Source: Kiritimatiellia bacterium (GTDB lineage: Bacteria; Verrucomicrobiota; Kiritimatiellia; SLAD01). From it: 21,658 nucleotides of DNA. Below are positions 1-9,500 of this stretch, in pieces (the first letter of the stretch is position 1; every line of letters begins with the position of its first letter). The notes under the pieces are model-generated. The model saw only the letters and a list, made by a program, of their open reading frames with translations. It was not told where the DNA came from and did not search any database. The position numbers and the translations under genes were made by a program. Location: assembly GCA_007125875.1 (NCBI GenBank), contig SLCI01000069.1:1-21658 (forward strand), given 5' to 3'.

Positions 1-3000
1 CCTCCGCCGACCACTGGCAAGGCGGGAGTAGGCGTCGGCACATTGACGGTACCGGCAAAATCACCGGACAACATGCCGGATCCCGCCGCATTCGTGATCA
101 GCGTAAAGTCATCCAAACGCAGATTCGGCGGCAGGTACTCAAGGATCTCGACGGATTGGCTCACGCCCTCGGGTACGGTGACGCGAATATCGAACGTAGC
201 GGTTTCGCCAATCACGACGCGATTGCTCAATGAAGAAGCCACACTGGTGTTATCTTCTGTAAGCGTGCCGTCTTTCCATGCCTTGTCCATACGTGGAATG
301 TTGGCGGTCAAGCTGTCATCATCTGAACGCTCATAATTGTTAGGCGCGCCAGCCTCGCCATCACTGCCATCACGTTGTCCGTATAGCGTACCGCTGGCAC
401 CGGGCGTGACACTGCCGGTCGGATTCGGATCGGTCCCATTACCGGGCAAGCTGGTAAACGTACCGGTGACCTCATTGTCAACAATTTGGCCCGCCAGCAA
501 CTCATCCACCAGGACCGCCTGATACGTTACGGTGATGGAGGAATCGCGATCCATCGAATCAGCCGTAATGGTCAGCACATTACCCGTAAACGAGGCTCCC
601 GCATTATTCACCACACCGCTCGAGCTAATGGAAACTACCGATGCGTTGGTCAAAAATGCCACCGGTAACGGGTCGGTAAATTCGACATCAAACGCAGTGG
701 TGACGAAGTCATCGTCAATATTGGTGATGACGACTTCATACGTAACGGTATCGCCCGCTTCATAGGAGGAACCCGATGTAATCGTTTTGGTTACATCCAG
801 ATTGGGCTCTTCAAGTGTTACGACCACAACACCAGATGTCGCCAATGCCGCGCCTTCCTTCCAAACCTCAAATCGATTGGTTAGCGAGCGACCGGCCAAG
901 TTCGCAACTTCATTCACTGCAATCGCATTGAACTCGATCACGATGTACTCAGGGTCAGTATCGATGCGGTTGGTGTTTACGACGGTCCCCAAGGAGAAGG
1001 TCGGATTTGTTCCCGAGTCGAACGTTGCTGGAGAAAGCAATGAACCGGGGAATTCGAATGTGGGTGTGACATTCGGGATTGAATTGGATACCCACAGGCC
1101 CGGCCCAGACAAAGCAGCTTCACTGGAGGAGACGCTGTTATCGAGCGAGACAAAGGCAATGGTGGCCGTTTCGTCATCGAGATAGCGCAGGCCACTGGGC
1201 AGCACATCAATAAATGACAGATCCGTCGAGGTACCTTCAGGAATTTGCCATGCCAGGCGGAACCGAGCGATTTCGCCGATCGCCAAGTTTGCGCCCGGTG
1301 TGTGCGTTTCAGAAGTCGAGACGAGCGACTTCTCAGGATCTGGTACTACAATCACGACATCCGCATTGTCGGCCGAGAAATAACTATCGACGCCACCGTC
1401 ACCATTTCGCTCGATGCTATCATCGTTATGAATTGATCGCGGTGTGCGGGTGTCGCCTGTCGCCAAACCATCATCCAGGCTGGTCCAGAAAACGGTTGCT
1501 TCGTTGTCGACAACTTGTGCCGGCTCAACAATTCCCGATGTTCGCGCTTCAAAGGTGATCGTAAATTGCTCACCGGGCAACAAGGTTAGCCCGTTCGGGT
1601 GTGTGGTCGCATTCACTTGGAGCGTATTACCGACAAATTCGAAGGCACTGGCTCCGTGCGCACCGGTGACGCTTTCAATACTCAATGAATCGAGTTCCGC
1701 CGGGACCTGATCGATCAAGGTCAAGTTATAAGCTGTGGTCGAATCAGAGGCGGCATTCGTGACAGTGATCTGGAAATAGAAGAAGTCGCCCGCGTCCAGA
1801 TCTTCCAGTGTATTGAGCCATGGTCCTGCAGGATCATCCGAAACACGCTTGGTCAATGTCACATCAGGTTCAATAATGGTGACCACATCGGACGAATCGG
1901 TGACGGGATCCTGACGGCCCGTGTAATCCAATTCAGCCGTATTATTGCGCGTGGCGCCGGCGGTGTTGGGGGCCGTATTGAGCGTGACCGCGCGATACGT
2001 GATGATAATCTGCTCGGCAACATTATTATCGTCGTCCGAGTTGAAAATATCGCCAAAGTCATAGGTCACGATGCGACCATTATCCGTGATGTTCACGTTG
2101 CTGGGACTCGTGCCTGTTCCCGGCGTATTATCCAACGTAATGGCGGGATCCACATCCACTGAGAGGATGTCCACAAACGCGAGTCCGCTTTGAAGCGTAT
2201 CGGTTAAAACTGCATTCGATACCACGCCTTCCGGCACCGTAATCGTCAGCGTATAGGTAATCAGCTCGCCAATCACCACTTCATCATCGCTATTGAAGGC
2301 GTCATCGATCTCTGTCTCAACCAGCACCTTATCCAGCGAAGGCGGCGCGGTACGAACCAGCGCGTCATCTTCCCGGCCATCCGGGATATGATTCGGACCG
2401 TCTTCGGCACCCGCAAATTGAGTCAGCGTGACGACGTTTGTGATCGAGGTATCCGCCGGATGCTCCTCCGGCAGCAGCAAATCATAGGAGACAACGACGA
2501 TATTGGAGCCCGTGTTGACCGGACTTCCGAAATCATCCAAGCCATTTTTGAGCGAACCGTTACCGAACGCACTGACGTGATTATCTACCAGCTCCATTGT
2601 GAATGCTTGTTCCGTGGCATCCCAATCCAACAGATAATCAGTGCCTTCTGTCAGCACTTCGCCCGTACCTCGTTGAACAACAAAATTTACGCCGGTGCTG
2701 AACGCACTGGTGTCAGGGAAATCAATCACATACGCCGGTGGCAGTGCCTCCGTAATCACGACGTCATAGGCGTCTGAACGTCCCGAGTTAAACAAAACCA
2801 CACCATAACGAATGACGTCATGCGCGTCTGGAAGCGGATCATCGGTCAAGTCGGAATTACCCACCGCATCGGCCTGGGCCTGAGTGGTCAGCGTCTGCGC
2901 AGCGCCTAAAATGTTGGTTTCGCCCGGCGCCTCGAACGGAATGCCGCCCAACGTGAAGCCCCCCGCCTGCGTGTGTCCGAGGACACCTTTGAACACATTC

Positions 3001-5468
3001 ACATTGGGTTGATTAAGCACGAACGGCGTGATCACCTCATTGGCTGCGATATCGGTGGCCGTATTGCGATCGCTCGCCTGCGCCTGATTCATGAGCAGCA
3101 GGTTATCGGCAAAGGGCTCGTCGTTCACGGTCATGGTGAATAGCAAATCGACCTTGCGCGGCAGGTTATTCGTGTCGTCGTACGTGCCAAAATCAAAAAT
3201 AATGGTGTTATTGCCAGCCGCGGCATCAATGGTTACATCCGGATCACTGTACGGCGGGACCAAGTCTGTGCTTTGACTAAAGGTGTCGGTAGGGCCATAG
3301 CTCCACTCACCAGACGGCGGCACATCCAATCCCCCCGTATAACGCAGCCAATCAGCAGGGCTACCGTCATTATTGGGATCATCAACTTTCAGAATTGGTA
3401 ACGGCACAAAGTCGGATAGCTGGAAGAGATCAATATCCCCTGTAAATAAATCGGTTTCCAACCGGAACGTAACGGTTTCGCCCGGACGCAAAGAGAGCAC
3501 GCTCGGCAGATTCGTGCTTCCATCGATGGCATAGATACTCTTAATCAGCGTAGGCGTCGGCAAACTCAGTGATGCACCGGAATCATCAGCCTCAGACGTG
3601 CCGCGTGGACTAAGATCCTGCGGATCGAGCAAGTCGCCGGAGATGAGGGTTGTGTTCGACAATCCGTCACGCGGATTGAGGCTGGGATTGCCGCTGAGGA
3701 AGTTATCCGAATACTGATCTTGTACTACTGTCCGGAAAACCAGTGTACCGACCGTGCCGCCATGTGGCAGGGGCGGATTGTTGTACGGACCGTTCGCTAA
3801 ACCCGTGACGTCGGAATCAATGCCGCCACCGACGAGGTTGTCATTGGTACCGCGCGTCACCAACTCATCAGAAATGCGGAACTCCAACAGGGTAGTACCG
3901 TCGTTCGGGGGGAAATTAGCCAAGTGGCTTGGTGCCGGCGGATCTGAGAAACGAGGGGTGATGGTGAAGTTGGCGGGATCCATATCGCCGGACAAGGTGG
4001 ATCCATGCTCGGTGAAAGTAAGGGTCGGCATGAAGTTCGTATCAAACCGCTGACCGTCTGAGATAATGTCCTCAATCACGACATTCGTGAAGGCGAAGTA
4101 GTCAGAGACCTGAAACTCGAGCGTGTATTCAAGCGTGCGATCCGGTAAGGGCGGCCCACCCTCGACCACGCTGACACCCTTCTGAATCGCGATCGACTGA
4201 GCCGACAATTCATGTTCGGGCTCTTCGCTCGGGGTTACATCCAAACCGTCAACGGTCGCGCGGTCAGCTACGCGAGCAGGATCATCGCGTTCATCGATGG
4301 GCGTCCAGTCACCGTAGGTATAGGCCTGATTGGGCAAGAGCCGATCATCACCGGTGACGGCATTCAACACCTCGACATTGTTGGAATCCAACCGCGGCAC
4401 AAAAAACTCGAGCTCCAACATGGCATCAGCACTGGAAACCGTTCCCGTGACTGTACCGAAAGAGAATTCAAGGGTTCCGCCGGGGATGTTTGTGGACGGA
4501 GACTGGATCTCTGTAATGGCACCCGATCCCGACACGCGGTTACTGTCGGTCACCCGAATGAACTGCATGGTATCGGGCAGAATATCAACGATGCGCAAAT
4601 CGGTAATTTCCTGACCTTCGGCCACATCGACCGTCAAACGGTATCGGCGCGGGAAATTTGGCCCAGTCGCTGTTTCATCTTCAGGCCCAATGTACGTTTT
4701 ATCGAGCCGGATAACGGTTGGGGTCACATCGGGATCATTATCAAACTGATCGCCTATCAAGCTGGGATCAACGCGCGGATTGTCGAGCGGATCGTTACCA
4801 AACTGGAAGCCACCACGGGCCGACATGACCAAAGGCTCCCCTGCGTCAGCAAGTTCGCTGACATCCGCGGAGAACGATAATGTCGCCACGGGCTGCGCCG
4901 GCGTGAAGCTACCGAACGGCAAACGCACCACCATAAAGCCATCACCATTTTGGAAGCGGCCCGGCGGTCCAAAATCTTCCGTTCGCACGTACACCGGCAA
5001 ACCATTCGTATCTCGCGCGTAGGGGTGCGCGACGCCAAGCCCGCCATTCGCCGTATCATCGAAAGCAAAGATTTGAACATCCGACGCGGGCAACGGCGTA
5101 CCCAAATACGTGACCGTGTCCGAAATTGTCAATCCGTCAAATTCATTGGTTGAGCCCGGCGGTGGCGGGAAGACGGGCATTTCCAATGGATCCCAAAAAC
5201 CATCTTGGCCTGTGGCGTCAAATGCTAGATCAATGAACGGGCCGAAGCCGGTTTGATTGGGCGATGTGTTGTCGAACGAGATACTAAAATTAAACGATCC
5301 CCCGATCGGCACATTCGCTGGCGAACTTATTTCCACCGATGGCACAGCATCTTGGCCATGTGAAACGCTCGTGCCGGCGATAACGAAAACGCTCGCCCCA
5401 ACCAGCATTACTCTGAGCGATGCCCGCATGGATTTGAATGCCGCGGAATAGATACTGTACCTGTTCAT
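1..5468 (-). CDS. Giant secreted DUF11 / isopeptide-type fimbrial surface protein (3' end outside window)
   Basis: Open frame of 1822 codons without a stop, running off the left edge. The ATG at 5468 follows AGGAG with a 6-nt gap. Residues 1-38 form a signal peptide (basic N-terminus, core LRVMLVGASVFVIAGTSV, probable cut at SHG|QD). About 40-240 is an N-terminal beta-rich head (FGPFIDLAFDATGQDGFWDP). Then nine beta-sandwich units begin near residues 253, 427, 640, 823, 1043, 1203, 1376, 1553 and 1725. Each opens with a Lys (LDK, IQK, LIK, VFK, LDK, LTK, PEK, VTK, MDK). Odd units look like fimbrial isopeptide D2 domains (IGExxxYxLxxxVPEG...DxLPxGL). Even units look like DUF11 domains (aGDxxxYxVxxTN...DplP). 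Family knowledge: such arrays form surface stalks or fimbria-like adhesins, often with internal Lys-Asn/Asp isopeptide bonds. The C-terminal anchor or any catalytic domain lies outside the window. Function beyond a structural surface protein is inference. Confidence 0.93.
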   Translation of the reverse strand, partial: MNRYSIYSAAFKSMRASLRVMLVGASVFVIAGTSVSHGQDAVPSVEISSPANVPIGGSFNFSISFDNTSPNQTGFGPFIDLAFDATGQDGFWDPLEMPVFPPPPGSTNEFDGLTISDTVTYLGTPLPASDVQIFAFDDTANGGLGVAHPYARDTNGLPVYVRTEDFGPPGRFQNGDGFMVVRLPFGSFTPAQPVATLSFSADVSELADAGEPLVMSARGGFQFGNDPLDNPRVDPSLIGDQFDNDPDVTPTVIRLDKTYIGPEDETATGPNFPRRYRLTVDVAEGQEITDLRIVDILPDTMQFIRVTDSNRVSGSGAITEIQSPSTNIPGGTLEFSFGTVTGTVSSADAMLELEFFVPRLDSNNVEVLNAVTGDDRLLPNQAYTYGDWTPIDERDDPARVADRATVDGLDVTPSEEPEHELSAQSIAIQKGVSVVEGGPPLPDRTLEYTLEFQVSDYFAFTNVVIEDIISDGQRFDTNFMPTLTFTEHGSTLSGDMDPANFTITPRFSDPPAPSHLANFPPNDGTTLLEFRISDELVTRGTNDNLVGGGIDSDVTGLANGPYNNPPLPHGGTVGTLVFRTVVQDQYSDNFLSGNPSLNPRDGLSNTTLISGDLLDPQDLSPRGTSEADDSGASLSLPTPTLIKSIYAIDGSTNLPSVLSLRPGETVTFRLETDLFTGDIDLFQLSDFVPLPILKVDDPNNDGSPADWLRYTGGLDVPPSGEWSYGPTDTFSQSTDLVPPYSDPDVTIDAAAGNNTIIFDFGTYDDTNNLPRKVDLLFTMTVNDEPFADNLLLMNQAQASDRNTATDIAANEVITPFVLNQPNVNVFKGVLGHTQAGGFTLGGIPFEAPGETNILGAAQTLTTQAQADAVGNSDLTDDPLPDAHDVIRYGVVLFNSGRSDAYDVVITEALPPAYVIDFPDTSAFSTGVNFVVQRGTGEVLTEGTDYLLDWDATEQAFTMELVDNHVSAFGNGSLKNGLDDFGSPVNTGSNIVVVSYDLLLPEEHPADTSITNVVTLTQFAGAEDGPNHIPDGREDDALVRTAPPSLDKVLVETEIDDAFNSDDEVVIGELITYTLTITVPEGVVSNAVLTDTLQSGLAFVDILSVDVDPAITLDNTPGTGTSPSNVNITDNGRIVTYDFGDIFNSDDDNNVAEQIIITYRAVTLNTAPNTAGATRNNTAELDYTGRQDPVTDSSDVVTIIEPDVTLTKRVSDDPAGPWLNTLEDLDAGDFFYFQITVTNAASDSTTAYNLTLIDQVPAELDSLSIESVTGAHGASAFEFVGNTLQVNATTHPNGLTLLPGEQFTITFEARTSGIVEPAQVVDNEATVFWTSLDDGLATGDTRTPRSIHNDDSIERNGDGGVDSYFSADNADVVIVVPDPEKSLVSTSETHTPGANLAIGEIARFRLAWQIPEGTSTDLSFIDVLPSGLRYLDDETATIAFVSLDNSVSSSEAALSGPGLWVSNSIPNVTPTFEFPGSLLSPATFDSGTNPTFSLGTVVNTNRIDTDPEYIVIEFNAIAVNEVANLAGRSLTNRFEVWKEGAALATSGVVVVTLEEPNLDVTKTITSGSSYEAGDTVTYEVVITNIDDDFVTTAFDVEFTDPLPVAFLTNASVVSISSSGVVNNAGASFTGNVLTITADSMDRDSSITVTYQAVLVDELLAGQIVDNEVTGTFTSLPGNGTDPNPTGSVTPGASGTLYGQRDGSDGEAGAPNNYERSDDDSLTANIPRMDKAWKDGTLTEDNTSVASSLSNRVVIGETATFDIRVTVPEGVSQSVEILEYLPPNLRLDDFTLITNAAGSGMLSGDFAGTVNVPTPTPALPVVGG

Positions 5469-5474
5469 AGTGTA

Positions 5475-5479
5475 CTCCT
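5475..5479 (-). promoter_or_regulatory. Ribosome binding site AGGAG for the fimbrial-type gene
   Basis: AGGAG on the minus strand, 6 nt before the ATG at 5468. It fixes the start, although M14 in the protein (MRASLRVML) would also leave a signal peptide. Confidence 0.8.
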
Positions 5480-5626
5480 GATTACCAAATCTTGGCCGAA
5501 CTGACGGTGCGATAACACACCAAGGCCCTCGTAATGAAAAAGATGAACGAATAGAGAATCGAAAAAACGAAAGAAATTTTGGCCAGGAAGTTTGACAATG
5601 TGTGAGTTGGATGGATTTTGTGGGGT

Positions 5627-5632
5627 ATTATA
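5627..5632 (-). promoter_or_regulatory. Candidate -10 box TATAAT upstream of the fimbrial-type gene
   Basis: An exact TATAAT lies on the minus strand about 160 bp before the start codon. The -35 region is weak: CTGCAA at 15-bp spacing or CCTGCA at 16. If used, the leader RNA would be about 150 nt. It suggests the gene has its own promoter and is not read only from the gene upstream. Confidence 0.4.
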
Positions 5633-5947
5633 GGAGAAAGCTACCGCTTGCAGGGCACTGCCAGCGTGCTGCTTTTGAATCTGCAAACTGATTTTGCATA
5701 CCCTCACTTAATCATTCCCCCTCCCATTCGACGATCATGCTCAAGGATTATGGCAATACAATCAAGACAAAATTCCTCGAAATTACTCATATTTTCTATC
5801 CAATACATGCATGACTCCCGCCCTTAGGGGCTTATTTGCCGTATCGAAATGGATTAACTACCAATTCGTTTTTCTGTGAGCAAAAAGGCATATCCCTTAA
5901 GGGTTCAATCAGCAAGCTAACAACTGCGGGGATACAACGGCAAGCTA

Positions 5948-6012
5948 TCGAGATGGGTACATATTGGGTACACGGAATACGCTTCTTCAGCTCGCTTCCG
6001 GCCGATTTCAAA
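5948..6012 (+). repeat. Dispersed 65-bp repeat, copy 1 (partner at 16716-16780)
   Basis: TCGAGATGGGTACAT... to ...CTCGCTTCCGGCCGATTTCAA aligns without gaps to 16716-16780, with roughly 50 of 65 bases equal. Shared blocks include GGGTACAC, CTCGCTTCCG and CGATTTCAA. Both copies lie in gaps beside the protease gene and in the same orientation. No conserved reading frame is evident. Confidence 0.75.
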
Positions 6013-6044
6013 ATTCGCTAACTGTGTTCGTTGAGGACTTGTAC

Positions 6045-6110
6045 CAGTTTCCGATACTTTTCGGCCTATTCTCCAAGGACGCGACGGAGCGCGTCCTTCC
6101 GGGATGCTTC
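6045..6110 (+). repeat. REP-like element A: 9-bp hairpin with ACGGAG loop and conserved flanks
   Basis: The hairpin at 6075-6098 has perfect arms AAGGACGCG / CGCGTCCTT around the loop ACGGAG. The left flank and loop (6045-6089) align without gaps to 16596-16640 at 35 of 45 positions. The right flank CCGGGATG...CAGTAAT resembles that of element B (CCAGAATG...CAGTAAC). Read on the minus strand it would encode EGRAPSRPW, which I recall as a common spurious peptide in PVC genomes. Confidence 0.8.
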
Positions 6111-6123
6111 TGCAGTAATACCA

Positions 6124-6157
6124 TCCTCTAATACTTATCGGTCTATTCGTCGAAAAC
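6124..6157 (+). repeat. Partial copy of the flank of element A
   Basis: CTCTAATACTTATCGGTCTA followed by TTCGTCG resembles the left flank of element A (TTTCCGATACTTTTCGGCCTATTCTCC). No ACGGAG hairpin follows at the same distance. Element B comes about 40 bp later, so this may be a remnant or a nested insertion. Confidence 0.5.
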
Positions 6158-6191
6158 TTTGGCATGAAAAGAGATGGGTTAGCCGCAATAA

Positions 6192-6235
6192 GAGGACGAC
6201 ACGGAGGTCGTCCCTCCAGAATGATTTTACAGTAA
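6192..6235 (+). repeat. REP-like element B: 7-bp hairpin with ACGGAG loop
   Basis: The arms GGACGAC (6194-6200) and GTCGTCC (6207-6213) pair perfectly around the loop ACGGAG (6201-6206). The downstream flank CCAGAATGATTTTACAGTAAC matches that of element A in pattern. On the minus strand it would translate as LEGRPPCRP. Confidence 0.8.
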
Positions 6236-6258
6236 CCGGTTCGGCTTAGCATGTAGCG

Positions 6259-6285
6259 GAGGGGCAACCTCTGTGTTGCCCTGAG
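6259..6285 (-). repeat. REP-like element D: same hairpin family, opposite orientation
   Basis: The arms GGGCAAC (6262-6268) and GTTGCCC (6275-6281) are perfect, with loop CTCTGT (6269-6274). The loop is the complement of ACGGAG with one change. The preceding GGAG and the stem length match element B read on the minus strand. Both stem differences from B (A to G, G to A) are matched by paired changes in the other arm. Confidence 0.75.
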
Positions 6286-6338
6286 AATGTGCTGAAAAGT
6301 CAGAGTAACTGGTATGAGAGGTGTGCTGATTTATTATC

Positions 6339-6359
6339 GGCGCGTCGCAAGCGACGGCC
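6339..6359. repeat. Short GC-rich hairpin (CGTCGC / GCGACG)
   Basis: GGC-G-CGTCGC-AA-GCGACG-GCC is a 6-bp core stem with a 2-nt centre, extended by three more pairs past a one-base bulge. On the minus strand it lies about 160 nt beyond the stop of the protease gene and is followed by an AT stretch without a T run. It is more likely another dispersed hairpin than a terminator. Confidence 0.5.
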
Positions 6360-6383
6360 CCACAGCGCGATCTTCGAAGCGCT

Positions 6384-6448
6384 TGTAGGGCGTCCGCTCT
6401 TGTCACGCCGCTGGCCTTGTGAAGGGGATGCACATCGCTGATTGTCAC
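6384..6448 (-). repeat. Dispersed repeat with exact 20-mer, copy 1 (inverted partner at 21391-21452)
   Basis: The minus strand contains ACAAGAGCGGACGCCCTACA (6384-6403), identical to plus-strand 21433-21452. Upstream similarity (GCGAT..GCAT..CC-TTC..CAAGGC) runs for about 45 bp more. Reading frames across it (RADALQ) are by-products of the repeat. Confidence 0.75.
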
Positions 6449-6511
6449 CCTCAATTCTGGCGTAAATCAATACACCCAGATGACGGCGATCGAGTAATTT
6501 AGTTACAAGGA

Positions 6512-9500
6512 CTAGTTACGTAACAGCTTTATCCTGACATATAAGCGATCCCCGACGAACGGGAGTCGAGCGATAACCTCGTTCATATCTGTCCCAAGCA
6601 CGTGCATCTGAGAAACGATCTCGAGATCTTCCTGCGGGGTCTCCCAATGAATCAAGTCCGTCGACGTCAATAGCACGTAGTCAACACCAGCTCGATTCAC
6701 CCGTTCCTGCCAGCGAACATAGACAAACTGGCCTTCATCCTCCATTACTGACTCGAGCAATCCGACTCCTGCACCACGGGCCCCAGCGCCCACATGCGCT
6801 TCAATATAGCCATTCCCGAGCGCATAGTGCGCAAAGGTATGTGCACCACTTATCGAATCATCGCTCAGATCAGCCGGTGCGAATCGCTCCCAACGCCACT
6901 GCACGTAGCCTTGAGCACCGTGCCCACTCCCCTCGATCGCGCCTAAATTCATCGCAGGATCACCCAGCAAGTTGTACATCAGATAGGTAGAACCATAAAT
7001 CGGATCCATCTCCATTTGCTGATGCGCCCGTTGAATCGCAAGACCCAACGTGCTGACGCCCTCATCATACAACGCGCGATAGAAGGCTTCGCCCAGACGC
7101 GTCGCTGGCGCATTGTACGATTTTCCAGACGAGGACCACATCGCCACTGCACCGCCACCGTTTCGATTCAGTAACCGCTCCGCCAAACTGTGCGATTGCG
7201 GATTGTCAAAGCGCCCCGCCAAACAGGTTAAGGCGATCACTATGGGTTGCTGCGCATTATTCAGGCCGTTGACATCACTTGCGCCCAGCAGTGCGCCATT
7301 TCGGCCCTCGTTCATGAACGATGATTGATTCCCGTGTCCTGTGTAATGAATGATCCCGGCACCGGATTGGAAATGAGACAGTAATTGGTTACGCATGGCT
7401 GTAAAACCTAGATCGGATCGGTAGAGTTTGGAGATACTTGCTCCAACCGCTGCCGTAGCCAGTCGCTCACTGGATTCGGTGAAATCGCCGGCTGCATCCG
7501 GCTTGCCCGCCGCCAACACAACGGTATTATGCCAATCCTCCCCATGCTGCGCTTCATACGCCTTGATTTTATCAATCATAACCTGCAGCTCGCCTGCTGT
7601 GCGCGCCGGTAAACGGCCGAGCGCGACATCGGGATGCTGGTTGTCACCAAAAAGATCAGCTAGAACGATGTCGGAAGCAAAAACGCCCTCTGGCGAGGCC
7701 AGCATGACCGGCGGGATGTGATTAACAACGGACAACCAGCGATTGAGGTAGTCCATGTGGCCGCCACCAGCCAATACGACCAGCCAGGGGGCTTCCGTCC
7801 ACTCTGTATGGGCATAGCGTAAGAATTCGCGGATCGCTTCAGGCGTCCGGATGCCGTGAGCAAACACATCGACGAGCTCTTCAAAGAGCACCGACTGTCC
7901 GCGCAGCCCTTGCGCAGCACGATAATCCACCAACTCCTGTGCAGCCGATTCCAGCGCACGCGTGGTGATTACAAGATAGTCGATCCGATTATCCGACGCC
8001 ATGAACCAGCCTGTACAGGTACCAGGAATAACGCCCAACTCCTGAATTGCCGCGCTCTCCGCGAGCACAAAGCGATCATCCTCTGATTCAACCAGCCATG
8101 CTTCAAACGATACACCCTCCGATGGCCCCTCGATCCAGACCGGCTCGCCTTCATCCCTCAAGGCGATGACCACCGGTGCCTCAAAAGCTGCAGCCGAGAA
8201 CGCATCCTCATCCTGTACGTTTAGAATAATCGCGTCGCCCCCCGGAACAAGTGCACGACGATAATCGACCTCGACGGACTCGGATGTGAACCATTGATGA
8301 ACTAAACCGGGTACGGGGTTGTTATGAATGACCAAGGTGTTACCCGCAGACAACAGAGTCTCCGGGACGGTAAACGAAGCCGTAATCTCCTCTTGATCAT
8401 TAAATTCGACCGCATCGACCAGTGTTTCATTAAAGATCATATGTGCACGATGATTCGGGACCATATCGTCAGTCGTCGCCCCCGCAAGGTTCACGCGCAC
8501 ATCCACACTGCCGGCATGGTAGGCTGGCAAGTCAAAGGCGATCACTTGGTCGACACCCGCCATCACGAATCCCCAATAATACCATTCTCGGGGCAATGTC
8601 ATGCGATGCGGTGAAGGATAGCTCTGTTCGCGCATGCGTAAAGTCACTTGGGCGTGATCGATGCCGGAGTCGGTGCCGGCATCACGCCCCTGCATCCATA
8701 ACGCGGCTTCACGACGAATCCAGTACACACCGTTTTCGGCGTACCAGTTCGATGTAGGACGCCCATAGAAGATCAAGCGATCACCCGCCAGATCAAATCG
8801 ATAGGGAACCGGCTCGCCTTCCGTGCTGATACCAATCTCGCCAGCCTGCGCCCAATCACGGATCAGCTCAATATCTTCACCCATACCGTGTGCGATCGAT
8901 TCCAGCGTAACAGCATATAAGCCTTCACGCGTCACCTCGACCTTGAGGCACTCAGAAGTTTCCGGACCGCTAAAGGTCGACTGAATATATTGCGTCGTTT
9001 GTTCGCGCGGCATTGCCCCAGCTACGCGACGAGCAACAGGCCGTGGTGCGCCAAACGTAACATCGAAGGTGCCGAGATCGATGATACGACCCGCAATCTC
9101 AACTTCCTCAAGGCGAACTGTAACCGCTTGTCCTTCCTCCGCGGCTGGATCAACGACGCGATAAATCGGACGATCGCTGAACGGCAGAACGGCCACACCA
9201 TCTGGCGTCAGCAGCGTTTCTTCGCCTGACACTTGATCGACTCGATACAATCGATAGGCCGCGGTGTGATGCTCAGAATCCGCCTGCCAGACAACCTCCG
9301 CTTGTCCCGTCCACTCACCCCAGACATCTGCAATGGAGGCAAGCGTTGGCACGGGCGTTTGCAAGCCTAGATCTATATTTTCCTCTGACTCGGATGCCAG
9401 CAGTAACAGTTGATCTGTAAACGCAAAGACCCCTTCCAAAAGCGTAACATCACTGTCCCGCGTGCGATCATTGCCTGCAAACGGGTTCGCGACATCAAAA

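Larger units (their letters stand above)
5469..6511. other. Intergenic region of 1043 bp, no gene, dense in small repeats
   Basis: No credible coding sequence on either strand. Up to about 5835 it is AT-rich and holds the RBS and TATAAT box. From about 5820 to 5905 there are short palindromes, for example CCCTTAAGGG at 5894-5903. From 5948 to about 6450 it is almost wholly dispersed repeats and hairpins, listed separately. I see no clear rho-independent terminator (GC hairpin plus T run) after the stop codon at 6512 of the protease gene. Confidence 0.75.

Noticed and set aside
4212..4880. 222-codon plus-strand frame
   Set aside because: Lies wholly antisense to the long fimbrial-type gene, with no SD and a composition typical of a shadow frame.
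5917..6267. 116-codon minus-strand frame in the gap
   Set aside because: Its content (EGRPPCRP, EGRAPSRPW) is the translation of hairpins B and A. No RBS or family resemblance other than to repeat-derived peptides.
6339..6359. Terminator of the protease gene
   Set aside because: Hairpin is about 160 nt past the stop and has no T run on the minus strand. It looks like one of the dispersed hairpins.
6227..6454. 75-codon minus-strand frame
   Set aside because: Covers hairpin D, the CGTCGC hairpin and the 20-mer repeat. No independent coding evidence.
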